Source: JBEEFP01 sp041166085
GTDB taxonomy: Bacteria; Actinomycetota; Acidimicrobiia; Acidimicrobiales; JAFATL01
Assembly: GCA_041166085.1 (NCBI GenBank)
Contig: JBEEFP010000062.1
Coordinates: 9,632 to 73,631, forward strand
Direction: 5' to 3'
DNA length: 64,000 nt
The notes beneath the pieces were generated by a model that was given only the letters and a program-made list of their open reading frames with translations, was not told the origin of the DNA and ran no database searches. The translations under genes were made by a program, and so were the position numbers. This document shows, in pieces, positions 1 to 8,515 of this stretch; within the stretch, counting starts at the first letter, position 1, and each line of letters begins with the position of its first letter.

Positions 1-1
1 G

Positions 2-1525
2 ATCTATCTGCTCTCGGGCATCTTCATGTACTCGTCGTACCTGGTCGGACGGCCGCCCGACGGAGGCTGGTTCGCCTACGTCCCCCTGACGACCATTCAC
101 TACACCCCGGGTCTCAACATGGACTTCTGGGCCCTGGGCGTGATCTTCACCGGCATCTCCACCACGGTGGGCGCCATCAACTTCATCGTCACCATCTTCA
201 AGATGCGGGCGCCGGGCATGACCGTGAACCGCATGCCCATCTTCGTCTGGTCGATCCTCTCGATGGCGCTGATGGTGCTCTTCGCCGTTCCCGCGGTGAC
301 GCTGGCCGCCGCGCTGCTCGAGTCGGATCGCATCTTCCACACCGCCTTCTTCAACGCGGCGGCAGGAGGCAGTCCGCTGCTGTACCAGCACCTGTTCTGG
401 TTCTGGGGCCATCCCGAGGTGTACATCCTCTTCGTGCCCGCGACGGGCATGGTGTCGATGATCCTGCCCACGTTCTCGCGGCGACGGATCGCCGGCTACC
501 TGTGGGTCGCCACGTCGCTCATCGCCATCGGGTTCATCAGCTTCGGCGTGTGGGTGCACCACATGTTCGCGACCGGCATGCCACCGCTGGCCATGTCGTT
601 CTTCTCGGCCGCCAGCCTGCTCATCGTCCTGCCCAGTGGAGTGCAGTTCTTCGCATGGATCGCAACCATGTGGAAGGGCAAGGTCGAGCTCACCACGCCG
701 TTCCTCTTCTGTCTCGGCTTCCTGCTCATCTTCCTGCTCGGCGGCATCACAGGCGTCATGGTGGCGGTCATGCCGTTCGACTGGCAGGCGCACGACAGCT
801 ACTTCGTCGTCGCCCACTTCCACTACGTGCTGAACGGGGCGGTGGTCTTCCCCATCTTCGGCGCGCTGTACTTCTGGCTGCCGAAGATGACGGGCAAGCT
901 CCTCGACGAGCGGCTCGGGAAGCTGAGCTTCTGGGTGATGTTCGTCGGTTTCAACCTCTCGTTCTTCCCGATGCACATCCTCGGCTTCCTCGGTATGCCG
1001 AGGCGCATCTACACCTATCCGGCCGGGCTCGGCTGGGGTGGCATCAACGCGCTGGTGTCGATCGGCGGCGCCGTGTTCGGCCTGGGCACCGCGTTGACCC
1101 TCCTCAACATCGCGGTGAGCAGGCGGTGGGGAAAGCCGGCGGGGGCCGACCCGTGGAAGGCCGACACGCTCGAGTGGTCGACCACGTCGCCACCGCCGCA
1201 CTACAACTTCCTCGCCATCCCCGAGGTGACCGGCCGCCACCCTCTCTGGGACGAACACCACGTCCAGCCGGCCCAGGACGGCCACGCCATCGGTCCTGAG
1301 GGTGCGGTCGCCAAGGAGACGCCCATCACCACCGGGCTCGACGCCGCGCCGCACCAGACGATGGGCATCCCCGAGGACACCTACGCGCCGTTCTTCCTGG
1401 CGGTGGGCGTGGCCGTGATCTTCGTGGCGCTGCTGGTGAAGGGCGCAGCCGTCGCCGTCATTGGCATCGTGGTCGGGGTCATCGCGTTGTTGCGCTGGGC
1501 CTGGCACACCGAGGCGGACGAGTGA
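2..1525 (+). CDS. ctaD: Cytochrome c oxidase subunit I (5' partial)
   Basis: Catalytic subunit of a haem-copper terminal oxidase: reduces O2 to water and pumps protons across the cytoplasmic membrane. The frame is open from base 2, so the start and N-terminal helices lie outside the window. Visible hallmarks are GHPEVY (CuB His plus the cross-linked Tyr of A-type oxidases), the CuB His pair in WVHHMFATG, and the haem a3/haem a His pair in VAHFHYVLNG. After the core, a polar linker leads to a C-terminal segment with hydrophobic stretches (YAPFFLAVGVAVIFVALL), an extension seen in fused subunit I proteins. It is translationally coupled to ctaE by a GTGA overlap. The gene for subunit II is not visible and presumably lies upstream. 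Identity is secure; only the 5' end is missing. Confidence 0.97.
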   Translation: MYLLSGIFMYSSYLVGRPPDGGWFAYVPLTTIHYTPGLNMDFWALGVIFTGISTTVGAINFIVTIFKMRAPGMTVNRMPIFVWSILSMALMVLFAVPAVTLAAALLESDRIFHTAFFNAAAGGSPLLYQHLFWFWGHPEVYILFVPATGMVSMILPTFSRRRIAGYLWVATSLIAIGFISFGVWVHHMFATGMPPLAMSFFSAASLLIVLPSGVQFFAWIATMWKGKVELTTPFLFCLGFLLIFLLGGITGVMVAVMPFDWQAHDSYFVVAHFHYVLNGAVVFPIFGALYFWLPKMTGKLLDERLGKLSFWVMFVGFNLSFFPMHILGFLGMPRRIYTYPAGLGWGGINALVSIGGAVFGLGTALTLLNIAVSRRWGKPAGADPWKADTLEWSTTSPPPHYNFLAIPEVTGRHPLWDEHHVQPAQDGHAIGPEGAVAKETPITTGLDAAPHQTMGIPEDTYAPFFLAVGVAVIFVALLVKGAAVAVIGIVVGVIALLRWAWHTEADE

Positions 1526-2106
1526 CGGCCATCGCCCTACCCGTGCGCGACCGCGCCCGAGGCACCGCGTGGTGGGGGATGATGTCGCTCATCGCCACCG
1601 AGGCGATGATCTTCGCCGGCCTGCTGGGTTCGTACTTCTTCACCCAGGCCGCTTCCAAGCAGTGGCCGCAGGGCGGCATCGCCCCGCCCGAGCTGAGCCG
1701 CATCTCCGTGTTCACCGTCGTCCTGCTGGCCAGCAGCCTGCCCATCATCTGGGCCGAGTCGGGCATCCGGCAGGGCCGGGTCGGCAGGGTCCGGGTCGGT
1801 CTCGTCCTGTCCTTCCTGCTCGGCGCTGCGTTCCTGATCAACCAGGGCCTGGAGTACCACGACCTCCCGTTCGGGCCGCGCGACAACGCCTACGCCTCGC
1901 TGTTCTGGGGCATCACGGGACTGCACGGCCTGCACGTGCTCATCGGGCTGCTGATGAACCTCCTTGTGCAGGCCAAGGCGTCCCTGGGAAGGATCACGGA
2001 GGAGCGCCACGTCACCCTCACCGTGTTCGGGATGTATTGGCACTTCGTCGATGTGGTCTGGATCTTCGTGTTCAGCTCGCTCTACCTCTCGCCTCACATC
2101 AAATGA
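1522..2106 (+). CDS. ctaE: Cytochrome c oxidase subunit III
   Basis: Non-catalytic membrane subunit of the haem-copper oxidase that stabilises subunit I. It is 194 residues, the short form found in actinobacterial oxidases, with about five membrane segments. Family marks include TEAMIFAGLLGSYFF near the N-terminus, GLHGLHVLIGL in the middle and the C-terminal MYWHFVDVVWIFVF, which is characteristic of subunit III. The GTG start overlaps the ctaD stop by 4 nt and the stop overlaps the next start by 4 nt, so the genes are co-translated. Nothing is unusual in it. Confidence 0.96.
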   Translation: MTAIALPVRDRARGTAWWGMMSLIATEAMIFAGLLGSYFFTQAASKQWPQGGIAPPELSRISVFTVVLLASSLPIIWAESGIRQGRVGRVRVGLVLSFLLGAAFLINQGLEYHDLPFGPRDNAYASLFWGITGLHGLHVLIGLLMNLLVQAKASLGRITEERHVTLTVFGMYWHFVDVVWIFVFSSLYLSPHIK

Positions 2107-2462
2107 CCGACATCGCCCGCTCCCGCCCGGCCATGACCGCTCTCTGGTACGGGTTCTCGGTCGGGCCCGTCGCATGGGCCGTCCACATCGTCGGCAGCGC
2201 CGCCCTCGTGCAGTACTCGTGCAACGACCACCGCTGGAGGTGGACGCTCCACGCGCTGACCGTCGGTACCGCCGTCCCCACCGCCATCGGCCTCGCCATC
2301 TGCCTGGGCATCGCCCGCCGGGTGCCCGACCCTGAGGACGCGGGGTCGCCTGGTGGTCGCACGGACTTCCTGGCCAAGGTCGGGGCGTTGACGGCTGCGA
2401 TCTCCCTCGCGCTCATCCTCCTGGAGGGCAGCTACGTGCTGTTCCTGCACCGCTGTGGGTAG
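2103..2462 (+). CDS. Small three-helix membrane protein of the oxidase operon
   Basis: A 119-residue protein I do not recognise by name. Three hydrophobic segments are visible, around residues 10-35, 52-72 and 92-115, with a short charged loop (residues 75-90) between the second and third. The ATG overlaps the ctaE stop (ATGA) and the stop overlaps the ctaG start, so it is a genuine member of the oxidase operon. Its position between subunit III and the assembly factor suggests an accessory or subunit IV-like role in oxidase assembly or stability. That is inference from position only; there is no catalytic motif. Two Cys residues (after LVQYS and near the C-terminus) are present, with no obvious metal motif. 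Confidence 0.8.
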   Translation: MTDIARSRPAMTALWYGFSVGPVAWAVHIVGSAALVQYSCNDHRWRWTLHALTVGTAVPTAIGLAICLGIARRVPDPEDAGSPGGRTDFLAKVGALTAAISLALILLEGSYVLFLHRCG

Positions 2463-3039
2463 GTCGGTGCGAGTCGCAGGAGCGGCGGGGGTCGTCGCCT
2501 TCGTCGGCGCCGTGGCGCTGCACCCGGCCGCCGAGCGCCACCTGTGGGCCCACATGACCCAGCACCTGCTGCTGGTGGTGATGGCCGCTCCCCTGCTCGC
2601 CGTCCCGCTTGCGCAATGGCGAGTGCCCCGGCCATCCATCGGTGTCATCGCGGGCTGGACGGTGCTGCATTCGATCGCCCTGTGGGCGTGGCATCTGCCC
2701 GGTCCCTTCGACGCTGCACTGCGGTCCGAGCCATTGCACGGCGTCGAGCACCTCTGCCTGTTCGTGACCGCCCTCGGATTCTGGTGGGCGGCCATCGGCA
2801 CGGTGGGACAAGGCGTGCCTGGCGTGGGTGTGGCGGCCGTGTTCGTGACCGCCATGCAGGGGATCGCGCTGGGCGGGCTGATGACGCTGGCGTCGCGCCC
2901 GTGGTACGACGGCTATCGACTCACCGACCAGCAGGTCGCGGGGGTGATCATGTGGTGTCCGGCTGGTTTCGTCTACACCGCGGCTGTAGCCGCCATGTTG
3001 TACCGCTGGCTCGCGACCCGGGACGGGGTGACGGCGTGA
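2455..3039 (+). CDS. ctaG: Cytochrome c oxidase assembly protein CtaG (caa3 type)
   Basis: Membrane protein of the Caa3_CtaG family, which is needed for assembly and copper loading of caa3/aa3-type oxidases. The 194 residues carry about five to six membrane segments. The family signature HMTQHLLLVVMAAPLL is near residues 33-48, and other polar residues within helices (WAWHLPGPFD, GVEHLCLF) match the conserved His positions of the family. It is shorter at the N-terminus than many CtaG proteins. The GTG start overlaps the preceding gene by 8 nt and the TGA overlaps the cytochrome c start, so it is translationally coupled. An earlier start is not available without entering the upstream coding region. 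Confidence 0.9.
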   Translation: MGRSVRVAGAAGVVAFVGAVALHPAAERHLWAHMTQHLLLVVMAAPLLAVPLAQWRVPRPSIGVIAGWTVLHSIALWAWHLPGPFDAALRSEPLHGVEHLCLFVTALGFWWAAIGTVGQGVPGVGVAAVFVTAMQGIALGGLMTLASRPWYDGYRLTDQQVAGVIMWCPAGFVYTAAVAAMLYRWLATRDGVTA

Positions 3040-3428
3040 GCGAAATGCAGCGAGGGCTGCGGCGGATGCTGCTCGTCGTCGTCCTCGCCGCGCTCGGCGG
3101 TACCGGACTGAGCGCGTGCAAGACCGAGCAACCGCCGGTGCGGGTGGAAGGGAGCCCTGACCTCGGCAGGACCGCCATCCGCAAGTACGGATGCGGCTCG
3201 TGCCACACCATCCCCGGTGTGAAGGGCGCCGACGCGTTGGTCGGTCCCCCGCTCGTGCACTTCCGCCACCGCTCGTTCATCGCGGGCCAACTGGCCAACA
3301 CCGAAGCCAACCTGCGCCGATGGATCACGGACCCGCAGGCCGTGGAGCCCGGCACGGCGATGCCCAACCTCGACGTCACGCCCGAGGACGCGCGCAACAT
3401 CGCCGCCTACCTCGAGTCGCTGAACTGA
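3036..3428 (+). CDS. Cytochrome c lipoprotein (class I, mono-haem)
   Basis: A 130-residue c-type cytochrome probably anchored to the outer face of the membrane. An N-terminal hydrophobic segment ends in a lipobox-like GTGLSAC-K, followed by a short linker and one haem site, CGSCH, preceded by a Tyr-Gly pair. The distal Met is likely the one in GTAMPNLDVTPEDA, a typical class I context, and the C-terminal helix DARNIAAYLESLN is also typical. It probably donates electrons to the oxidase encoded just upstream. The GTG start overlaps the ctaG stop; an ATG three codons later is an alternative start. Confidence 0.92.
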   Translation: MSEMQRGLRRMLLVVVLAALGGTGLSACKTEQPPVRVEGSPDLGRTAIRKYGCGSCHTIPGVKGADALVGPPLVHFRHRSFIAGQLANTEANLRRWITDPQAVEPGTAMPNLDVTPEDARNIAAYLESLN

Positions 3429-3441
3429 GTACGTTGCGCGC

Positions 3442-4674
3442 ATGACCGACCTCAAGGTTGAGGTCGAGCCGGCCGAGGTCGGCTTCGACGCTGAGCGCCT
3501 GGCCCGCCTCGACACCCACTTCGCCCGCTATGTGGACGACGGCCGTCTGCCTGGGTGGCTCGCCCTCGTGGCCCGGAGGGGCCAGGTGGCGCACCTCAGC
3601 ACGTACGGCCAGCGCGACGTCGAAGCCGGGCTGCCCGTCGAGATCGACACGCTGTTCCGCATCTACTCGATGACCAAGCCCATCACCTCGGTCGCAGCCA
3701 TGATGCTCTTCGAGGAGGGCGCTTTCGAGCTCAAGGACCCGGTGAGCAGGTTCATCCCGTCATTCGCCGACGCGCGCGTCTGGCGCGGCGGCTCGTCGGT
3801 CAAGCCCCTCACCGAGCCCGCCACCGAACCTCTGCGCATCTGGCACCTGCTCACTCACACGTCCGGACTCACCTACGGCTTCCACTACGCCCACCCGGTC
3901 GACGCCATGTATCGCGCCGCCGGCTTCGAGTGGGGCGTGCCGCCCGGCGCCGACCTGGAGGCGGCGTGCGACATGTGGGCCGCCCTGCCGCTCGTCTTCC
4001 AGCCAGGGACCGAGTGGAACTACGGCGTGTCGACCGACGTGCTGGGCCGGGTGGTCGAGGTGGCCTCGGGCCAGCCGCTCGACCGCTTCTTCCAGGAGCG
4101 CATCTTCGAGCCCCTCGGCATGACCGACACCGCCTTCTGGGCCCCGCCCGCCGATGTCGACCGCCTCGCCGCGCTGTACATCCCCGGATCCGGCGGACGG
4201 GCCACGCGCATGGACGTCATGGGCGACCAGGCCAAGTCGTGCCCGACCTGCTTCTCCGGGGGCGGCGGCCTCGTGTCCACCGCGGCCGACTACCACCGCT
4301 TCACGCAGATGCTCCTGCACGGCGGCGCCGTGGACGGCGTCCGCCTGCTGGGTCCCCGCACCGTCGCCTACATGGCGAGCAACCACCTGCCCGGGGGCGC
4401 CGACCTCGAGCAGGTGGGCCGGCCCCTGTTCGCGGAGACCACCTTCGACGGCGTCGGCTTCGGTCTCGGCTTCTCGATCGTGCTCGATCCCGTCGCCAAC
4501 AAAGTGCCCGGCAACGCGGGCGAGTTCGCGTGGGGCGGGGCGGCCAGCACGGCCTTCTGGGTCGATCCCGTCGACGAGATCACCTGCATCTTCCTCACGC
4601 AGCTGCTGCCGTCCAGCACCCACCCCATCCGCTCCGAGCTGAAGCGCGTCGTCTCCCAGGCCCTCGTCGACTGA
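3442..4674 (+). CDS. Serine hydrolase of the beta-lactamase/esterase (class C-like) family
   Basis: A 410-residue soluble protein of the beta-lactamase superfamily (Pfam Beta-lactamase; EstB-type esterases and penicillin-binding-protein-like hydrolases). The nucleophile motif S-x-x-K is SMTK at residues 76-79; HTSGLTYGF follows in the usual position and WNYGVSTDVLG supplies the second-motif Tyr. GGAASTAFWVDP near the C-terminus corresponds to the third motif region. No signal peptide is evident, so it is probably cytoplasmic. The substrate cannot be told from sequence; many relatives are carboxylesterases rather than beta-lactamases. It starts 13 nt after the cytochrome stop and converges on qcrB with only 7 nt between stops. 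Confidence 0.9.
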   Translation: MTDLKVEVEPAEVGFDAERLARLDTHFARYVDDGRLPGWLALVARRGQVAHLSTYGQRDVEAGLPVEIDTLFRIYSMTKPITSVAAMMLFEEGAFELKDPVSRFIPSFADARVWRGGSSVKPLTEPATEPLRIWHLLTHTSGLTYGFHYAHPVDAMYRAAGFEWGVPPGADLEAACDMWAALPLVFQPGTEWNYGVSTDVLGRVVEVASGQPLDRFFQERIFEPLGMTDTAFWAPPADVDRLAALYIPGSGGRATRMDVMGDQAKSCPTCFSGGGGLVSTAADYHRFTQMLLHGGAVDGVRLLGPRTVAYMASNHLPGGADLEQVGRPLFAETTFDGVGFGLGFSIVLDPVANKVPGNAGEFAWGGAASTAFWVDPVDEITCIFLTQLLPSSTHPIRSELKRVVSQALVD

Positions 4675-4681
4675 CCTCGGG

Positions 4682-6184
4682 TCAGGGCCGGGGGCGGCGG
4701 CGGCCCAGCAGCCACGCGACCACCGCGGCCACGCCGCCCGCAGCGCCCGCCACCAGACCGAGCTTGCGGGGATAGGAGCCGCCGTCGTCCGGTCCGGCTG
4801 CGGGCGTCACCGGCACCAGCGCACCGACGCCCACCGGCACGAGCGCCGTGGACATCTCCCGCAGCTCGATCTCCTCCTTCTCCCTGCCGACCTCGTCGGA
4901 GCCCCGCAGGTCCTTGGCCAGCTTGTAGGTGAGGAGGGCGGTGAAGACGGGCGCAGCGACGAGGCCGATCTGGAAGGCGTGCAGGACCGAGGTGATGGAG
5001 ACGTGCAGGTGCTGGGCGAAGATGTCTTGACCGCCGGCGAGCAGCAACACGACGTAGAAGGACAGCACGCCGACGCCGATGGCCGTCCGCACCGGACGGT
5101 CGCGCGGCCGGTCGAGCAGCTCGTGCGCGCGCCTGTCTCGCGTGACGCGTGCTTCGATGAACGGCCACGCGTACAACGCACCGAAGGTGAGGCCTGGCAG
5201 CAGGACACCGGGGAAGAACGGGTTGGCGATGGTGTGGCCCCAGGCCCGCACCTCCCATGGCGGGAAGACGCGCAGCGCGCCCTCCAGCCAGCCGATGTAC
5301 CAGTCGGGCTGCGCCGCCGTCGTCACCGCCGCCGGCTCGAACGGCCCGTAGAGCCAGATGGGGTTGATCTGGGCCAGGCCGCCGAGGGCGGCGAGCACGG
5401 CGAAGACGCCAGCGAAGAGCCCGAGGCTCTTGGCCGTGTACGTGGGCCACAAGTGCGAGCCCACCACGTTGCGCTCGGTCTTGCCCTTGCCCGGGAACTG
5501 CGTGTGCTTCTGCCGCCAGAGGATGGCGAGGTGGGCACCGAGCAGGGTCGCGATGGCGACGGGCACGAGCAGGATGTGGATGACGAACAGGCGATTGATG
5601 ATCTGATCGGCCGGGAACTCCCCGCCGAAGACGAGGAAGGTGAGCCACGTCCCCGCGGCGGGGATGGAAAGCGCGATCGAGTAGGCGATCCGCAGTCCGG
5701 TGCCGGACAACAGGTCGTCCGGCATCGAGTACCCGGTGAAGCCGTTGGCGATCACCAGCAGCAGCAAGGTGACGCCGACGATCCAGTTCAGCTCGCGTGG
5801 CCGGCGGAAAGCACCCGTGAAGAAGATGCGGCAGAGGTGGGTGACGATGGCGGCGACGAACAGCAGCGCCGCCCAGTGGTGGATCTGCCTCATCACCAGG
5901 CCGGCGCGGACGTCGAAGCTGAGCTGCAGAGTCGAGCGATACGCCTCTGACATGTGCACGCCCCGCAAGGGCACGTAGGACCCGTGGTAGACGACGTCCT
6001 TCGAGCTCGGGCTGAAGAAGAACGTCAGGAACACGCCGGTCAGCAGCAGGACCGCGAAGCAGTACATGGCGACCTCGCCCAACATGAACGACCAGTGGTC
6101 GGGGAAGACCTTGTTGAGCGCCTCGCGGGTGAAGCGAGTGGCGCCGAGACGGTCGTCGATCCATCGCCCCAGCCGGCCGATCAC
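4682..6184 (-). CDS. qcrB: Cytochrome b subunit of a bc1-type menaquinol:cytochrome c reductase
   Basis: Membrane subunit of complex III that carries two b haems and the quinol sites. It is 500 residues, the long actinobacterial form with a charged C-terminal extension ending in one more hydrophobic segment and an Arg/Pro tail. Haem ligand positions are visible in RQIHHWAALLF with IVTHLC and in FVIHILL with LLGAHLAILW. The Qo-site motif is PDWY, the actinobacterial counterpart of PEWY. The Rieske and cytochrome c subunits normally encoded beside it (qcrA, qcrC) are absent. Instead the GTG start overlaps the pncB stop by 4 nt, making it the last gene of an NAD-salvage transcript. It may be a second, orphan cytochrome b. 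Confidence 0.93.
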   Translation of the reverse strand: MIGRLGRWIDDRLGATRFTREALNKVFPDHWSFMLGEVAMYCFAVLLLTGVFLTFFFSPSSKDVVYHGSYVPLRGVHMSEAYRSTLQLSFDVRAGLVMRQIHHWAALLFVAAIVTHLCRIFFTGAFRRPRELNWIVGVTLLLLVIANGFTGYSMPDDLLSGTGLRIAYSIALSIPAAGTWLTFLVFGGEFPADQIINRLFVIHILLVPVAIATLLGAHLAILWRQKHTQFPGKGKTERNVVGSHLWPTYTAKSLGLFAGVFAVLAALGGLAQINPIWLYGPFEPAAVTTAAQPDWYIGWLEGALRVFPPWEVRAWGHTIANPFFPGVLLPGLTFGALYAWPFIEARVTRDRRAHELLDRPRDRPVRTAIGVGVLSFYVVLLLAGGQDIFAQHLHVSITSVLHAFQIGLVAAPVFTALLTYKLAKDLRGSDEVGREKEEIELREMSTALVPVGVGALVPVTPAAGPDDGGSYPRKLGLVAGAAGGVAAVVAWLLGRRRPRP

Positions 6185-7473
6185 GACCCTTGTCCTACCC
6201 GCTCGACGGGATGATGCGCTCGCTTTTGCAGATCCCGCAGCGCCGGAGGCAGGGCGGCAACCGCATCGCGACAGCGTTGGCGGGCCGCCGAGAGGTCCTC
6301 GGACGGACGAGTCCGCCGTCCTCCGGCCATGAAGCGGCTCAGCAATGGTGTCCCAGCCGGCGGCGGATCCTCGCCCACCACCGCGATGACATCACGGTCG
6401 GCCTGGCGGTACACCTGCTTCCTCCCCGGCCACGAGCGCTTGCCCGAGGACAGCTTGGCCTTGCCGCCGGTCTGGTCCTCCACCAGCTTGTAGACGCCGC
6501 TCAGGTACGGGGCGTCGGCGCTGGTGCCGAGCATGGTGCCGACCCCGAACCCGTCGATGGGCGCGCCCTCGGCGCCGAGGGCGGCGATCCGGTGCTCGTC
6601 GAGGTCGTTGGAGGCGAAGATCTGGATGTCGCGACAACCGGCCTCGTCGAGGATGACGCGCACCGAGCGGCTCAGCGACTCGAGGTCACCGGAGTCCAGG
6701 CGCACGCCCCGCACGCTGATGCCCTCGGCCTCCACTTCCTTTGCCACCGCCGCGGCGATACGCGCGCCCTGCTCCGTGTCGTAGGTGTCGATCAGGAACA
6801 CGGCCCGGTCCGGGAACGTGCGGGCGTAGCAACTGAACGCGGCGTGCTCGTCGGCGAAGGACAGCACGTAGGAGTGCGCCATGGTGCCGTTGAGGGGAAC
6901 GCCCCAACGGCGGCCCGCCTCCACGTTGGACGTCGCGGCCGCTCCGCCGACGAAGGCGGCACGCGCCGCTTCGACCGCCGCGGCTGGACCGTGGTCGCGT
7001 CGGCCGGAGAAGTCCACGAACGTGCGGTCGGGGCCGCAGGCGATGGCGACACGCGCCGCCTTCGAGGCGATCATCGTCTCGAAGGTGATGGTGGCGAGCA
7101 GGAACGTCTCCACCAGCTGCGCCTCCGGCAGCGGCGCCGTCACCCGCATGAGGGGCTCCTCGGCGAACACCACCTCGCCCTCGGGGACGGCCCACACCTC
7201 GCCCGTGAAGCGCAGCTCGGCCAGCGACGCCAGGAAGTCCTCGTCGAACATCGCCAGCGTCCGGAGGTAGTCGATGTCGCCCGCGGTGAAGCGGAGGTGC
7301 TCGAGGTACTCGACCGCCGGCTCGATCCCGCAGGCCACCAGGAAGTTGCGCTGATCGGGCAGGCGACGCACGAAGAGCTCGAACGTCGCCGTGCCATCCA
7401 TCCCGAGCCGCCGGTAGGCGGCCGTCATCGTCAACTCGTAGAGGTCGGTGACGAGGGCCGCGTCCTCAGGCAA
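6181..7473 (-). CDS. pncB: Nicotinate phosphoribosyltransferase
   Basis: Converts nicotinate and PRPP to nicotinate mononucleotide, the first committed step of NAD salvage from nicotinate. It is 430 residues. The N-terminus LVTDLYELTMTAAYRRLG is diagnostic, and the phosphoribosyl-binding region is seen in FVDFSGRRDHG, GTMAHSYVLSF, VRLDSGDLESLS and FGVGTMLGTS. The start is TTG; no ATG or GTG lies nearby before the conserved N-terminal motif. It overlaps the pncA stop by 8 nt and the qcrB start by 4 nt. The preceding pncA product supplies its substrate, so the pair forms a two-step nicotinamide salvage route. Confidence 0.96.
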   Translation of the reverse strand: MPEDAALVTDLYELTMTAAYRRLGMDGTATFELFVRRLPDQRNFLVACGIEPAVEYLEHLRFTAGDIDYLRTLAMFDEDFLASLAELRFTGEVWAVPEGEVVFAEEPLMRVTAPLPEAQLVETFLLATITFETMIASKAARVAIACGPDRTFVDFSGRRDHGPAAAVEAARAAFVGGAAATSNVEAGRRWGVPLNGTMAHSYVLSFADEHAAFSCYARTFPDRAVFLIDTYDTEQGARIAAAVAKEVEAEGISVRGVRLDSGDLESLSRSVRVILDEAGCRDIQIFASNDLDEHRIAALGAEGAPIDGFGVGTMLGTSADAPYLSGVYKLVEDQTGGKAKLSSGKRSWPGRKQVYRQADRDVIAVVGEDPPPAGTPLLSRFMAGGRRTRPSEDLSAARQRCRDAVAALPPALRDLQKRAHHPVERVGQGS

Positions 7474-8056
7474 CGGCGGCCCCGGCCGCCCGCATCTCCT
7501 CCAACGCCGCGTCCCCGTCCCCGGGTTCGAGGTCGACGGCGGCCACCGCCGGCCCGGGCACCTCCGTGGGCAGTCCTCGGCGCCGGGCGTCGAGCACCGT
7601 CTCCTTCACGCAGTAGTCGGTGGCCAGCCCGACCACCACCAGCCGGCGCACACGGTGGCGTTGGAGGACGTCGTCGAGCCCCGTGCCCCGCACCGCGCCG
7701 GTGCCGGGGTCGCGCTGGCTGAATCCGGAGTACCCGTCGTCGCCGTCGGTGCCCTTGCGCACGACGTCGGCGCCGTCGACCTGGCGCAGGGCCGGATGCA
7801 GCTCCGCGCCCCACGTGTCCGCCACGCAGTGCACGGGCCAGACACCGCCGTCCTTCTGGAAATGCGGCGTGTCAGGTGGGTGCCAGTCCTGGGTGTAGAC
7901 GACGGTGGTGCCGGCCGCGAGGGCGGCGCCGATCTCGTCGTTGACCGCCGACACCACCTGCTCGGCCCCCTGCACGTACAAGCTGCCCTTGGGGTCGGCG
8001 AAGTCGTTCTGGACGTCGGTGACGATCAACGCTGTCCGCTCGTCATAGCGGGTCAC
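7466..8056 (-). CDS. pncA: Nicotinamidase (isochorismatase superfamily)
   Basis: Hydrolyses nicotinamide to nicotinate and ammonia in the cytoplasm. It is 196 residues, typical for the family. The catalytic Asp lies in IVTDVQNDF near residue 14, the Lys in VVRKGTDGDD, and the nucleophilic Cys in GLATDYCVKETV. The metal-binding region QDWHPPDTPHF is also present. The GTG start opens a minus-strand operon followed by pncB and qcrB. The upstream region faces a divergent YCII gene about 100 bp away, which must contain both promoters. Confidence 0.95.
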   Translation of the reverse strand: MTRYDERTALIVTDVQNDFADPKGSLYVQGAEQVVSAVNDEIGAALAAGTTVVYTQDWHPPDTPHFQKDGGVWPVHCVADTWGAELHPALRQVDGADVVRKGTDGDDGYSGFSQRDPGTGAVRGTGLDDVLQRHRVRRLVVVGLATDYCVKETVLDARRRGLPTEVPGPAVAAVDLEPGDGDAALEEMRAAGAAVA

Positions 8057-8155
8057 GCGGTGAGCCTAGGCAGTGTGCGTCACCGTCAGGACGGGCGATG
8101 GCTTCCTGGGCAGATCCAGCGCATACTCCGAGCGCGGCGACGAAAAGGGGGGTCC

Positions 8156-8515
8156 GTGAACGGAGCGATCGTGCACACCTGGCAGGGCACGAGGACGGGA
8201 CGGGAGGTGAAGGCGTTGGAGGTGCTCGGCCGGGCTGTCGCCTACTACGACGAGCTGGCCAAGGAAGGGCGCATCCACGCCCACAGCGAGTTCTTCTCGG
8301 CGGGAGCGGAGCTGGCCGGACTGATCGTCATCACCGGCGACGTCGACGAGCTGCGCAAGATCGAGATGGAAGATGCCTACATGCAGATTCTCGGCGAGGC
8401 GCCGCTGGTCGCCGACGGGTTCCACTCGCAGATGATGGGCGGCGGCGGAGCCGACGACATCACCGAGGGCGTGACCCGCTACGTGGAGACGCTCGGGCGG
8501 CTCGGGATCACCTAG
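8156..8515 (+). CDS. YCII-related / DGPF-type domain protein
   Basis: A 119-residue protein resembling the YCII family, small dimeric alpha/beta ferredoxin-like folds of mostly unknown function. Visible features are an alternating N-terminal strand-helix pattern, the central LAGLIVITGDVDELRKIE segment and a C-terminal HSQMMGGGGADDI loop. The start is a GTG preceded at good spacing by a G-rich ribosome binding site (AAAAGGGGGG). The TAG stop shares bases with the stop of the convergent 2OG-oxygenase-like gene. No partner or substrate is apparent. Confidence 0.7.
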   Translation: MNGAIVHTWQGTRTGREVKALEVLGRAVAYYDELAKEGRIHAHSEFFSAGAELAGLIVITGDVDELRKIEMEDAYMQILGEAPLVADGFHSQMMGGGGADDITEGVTRYVETLGRLGIT

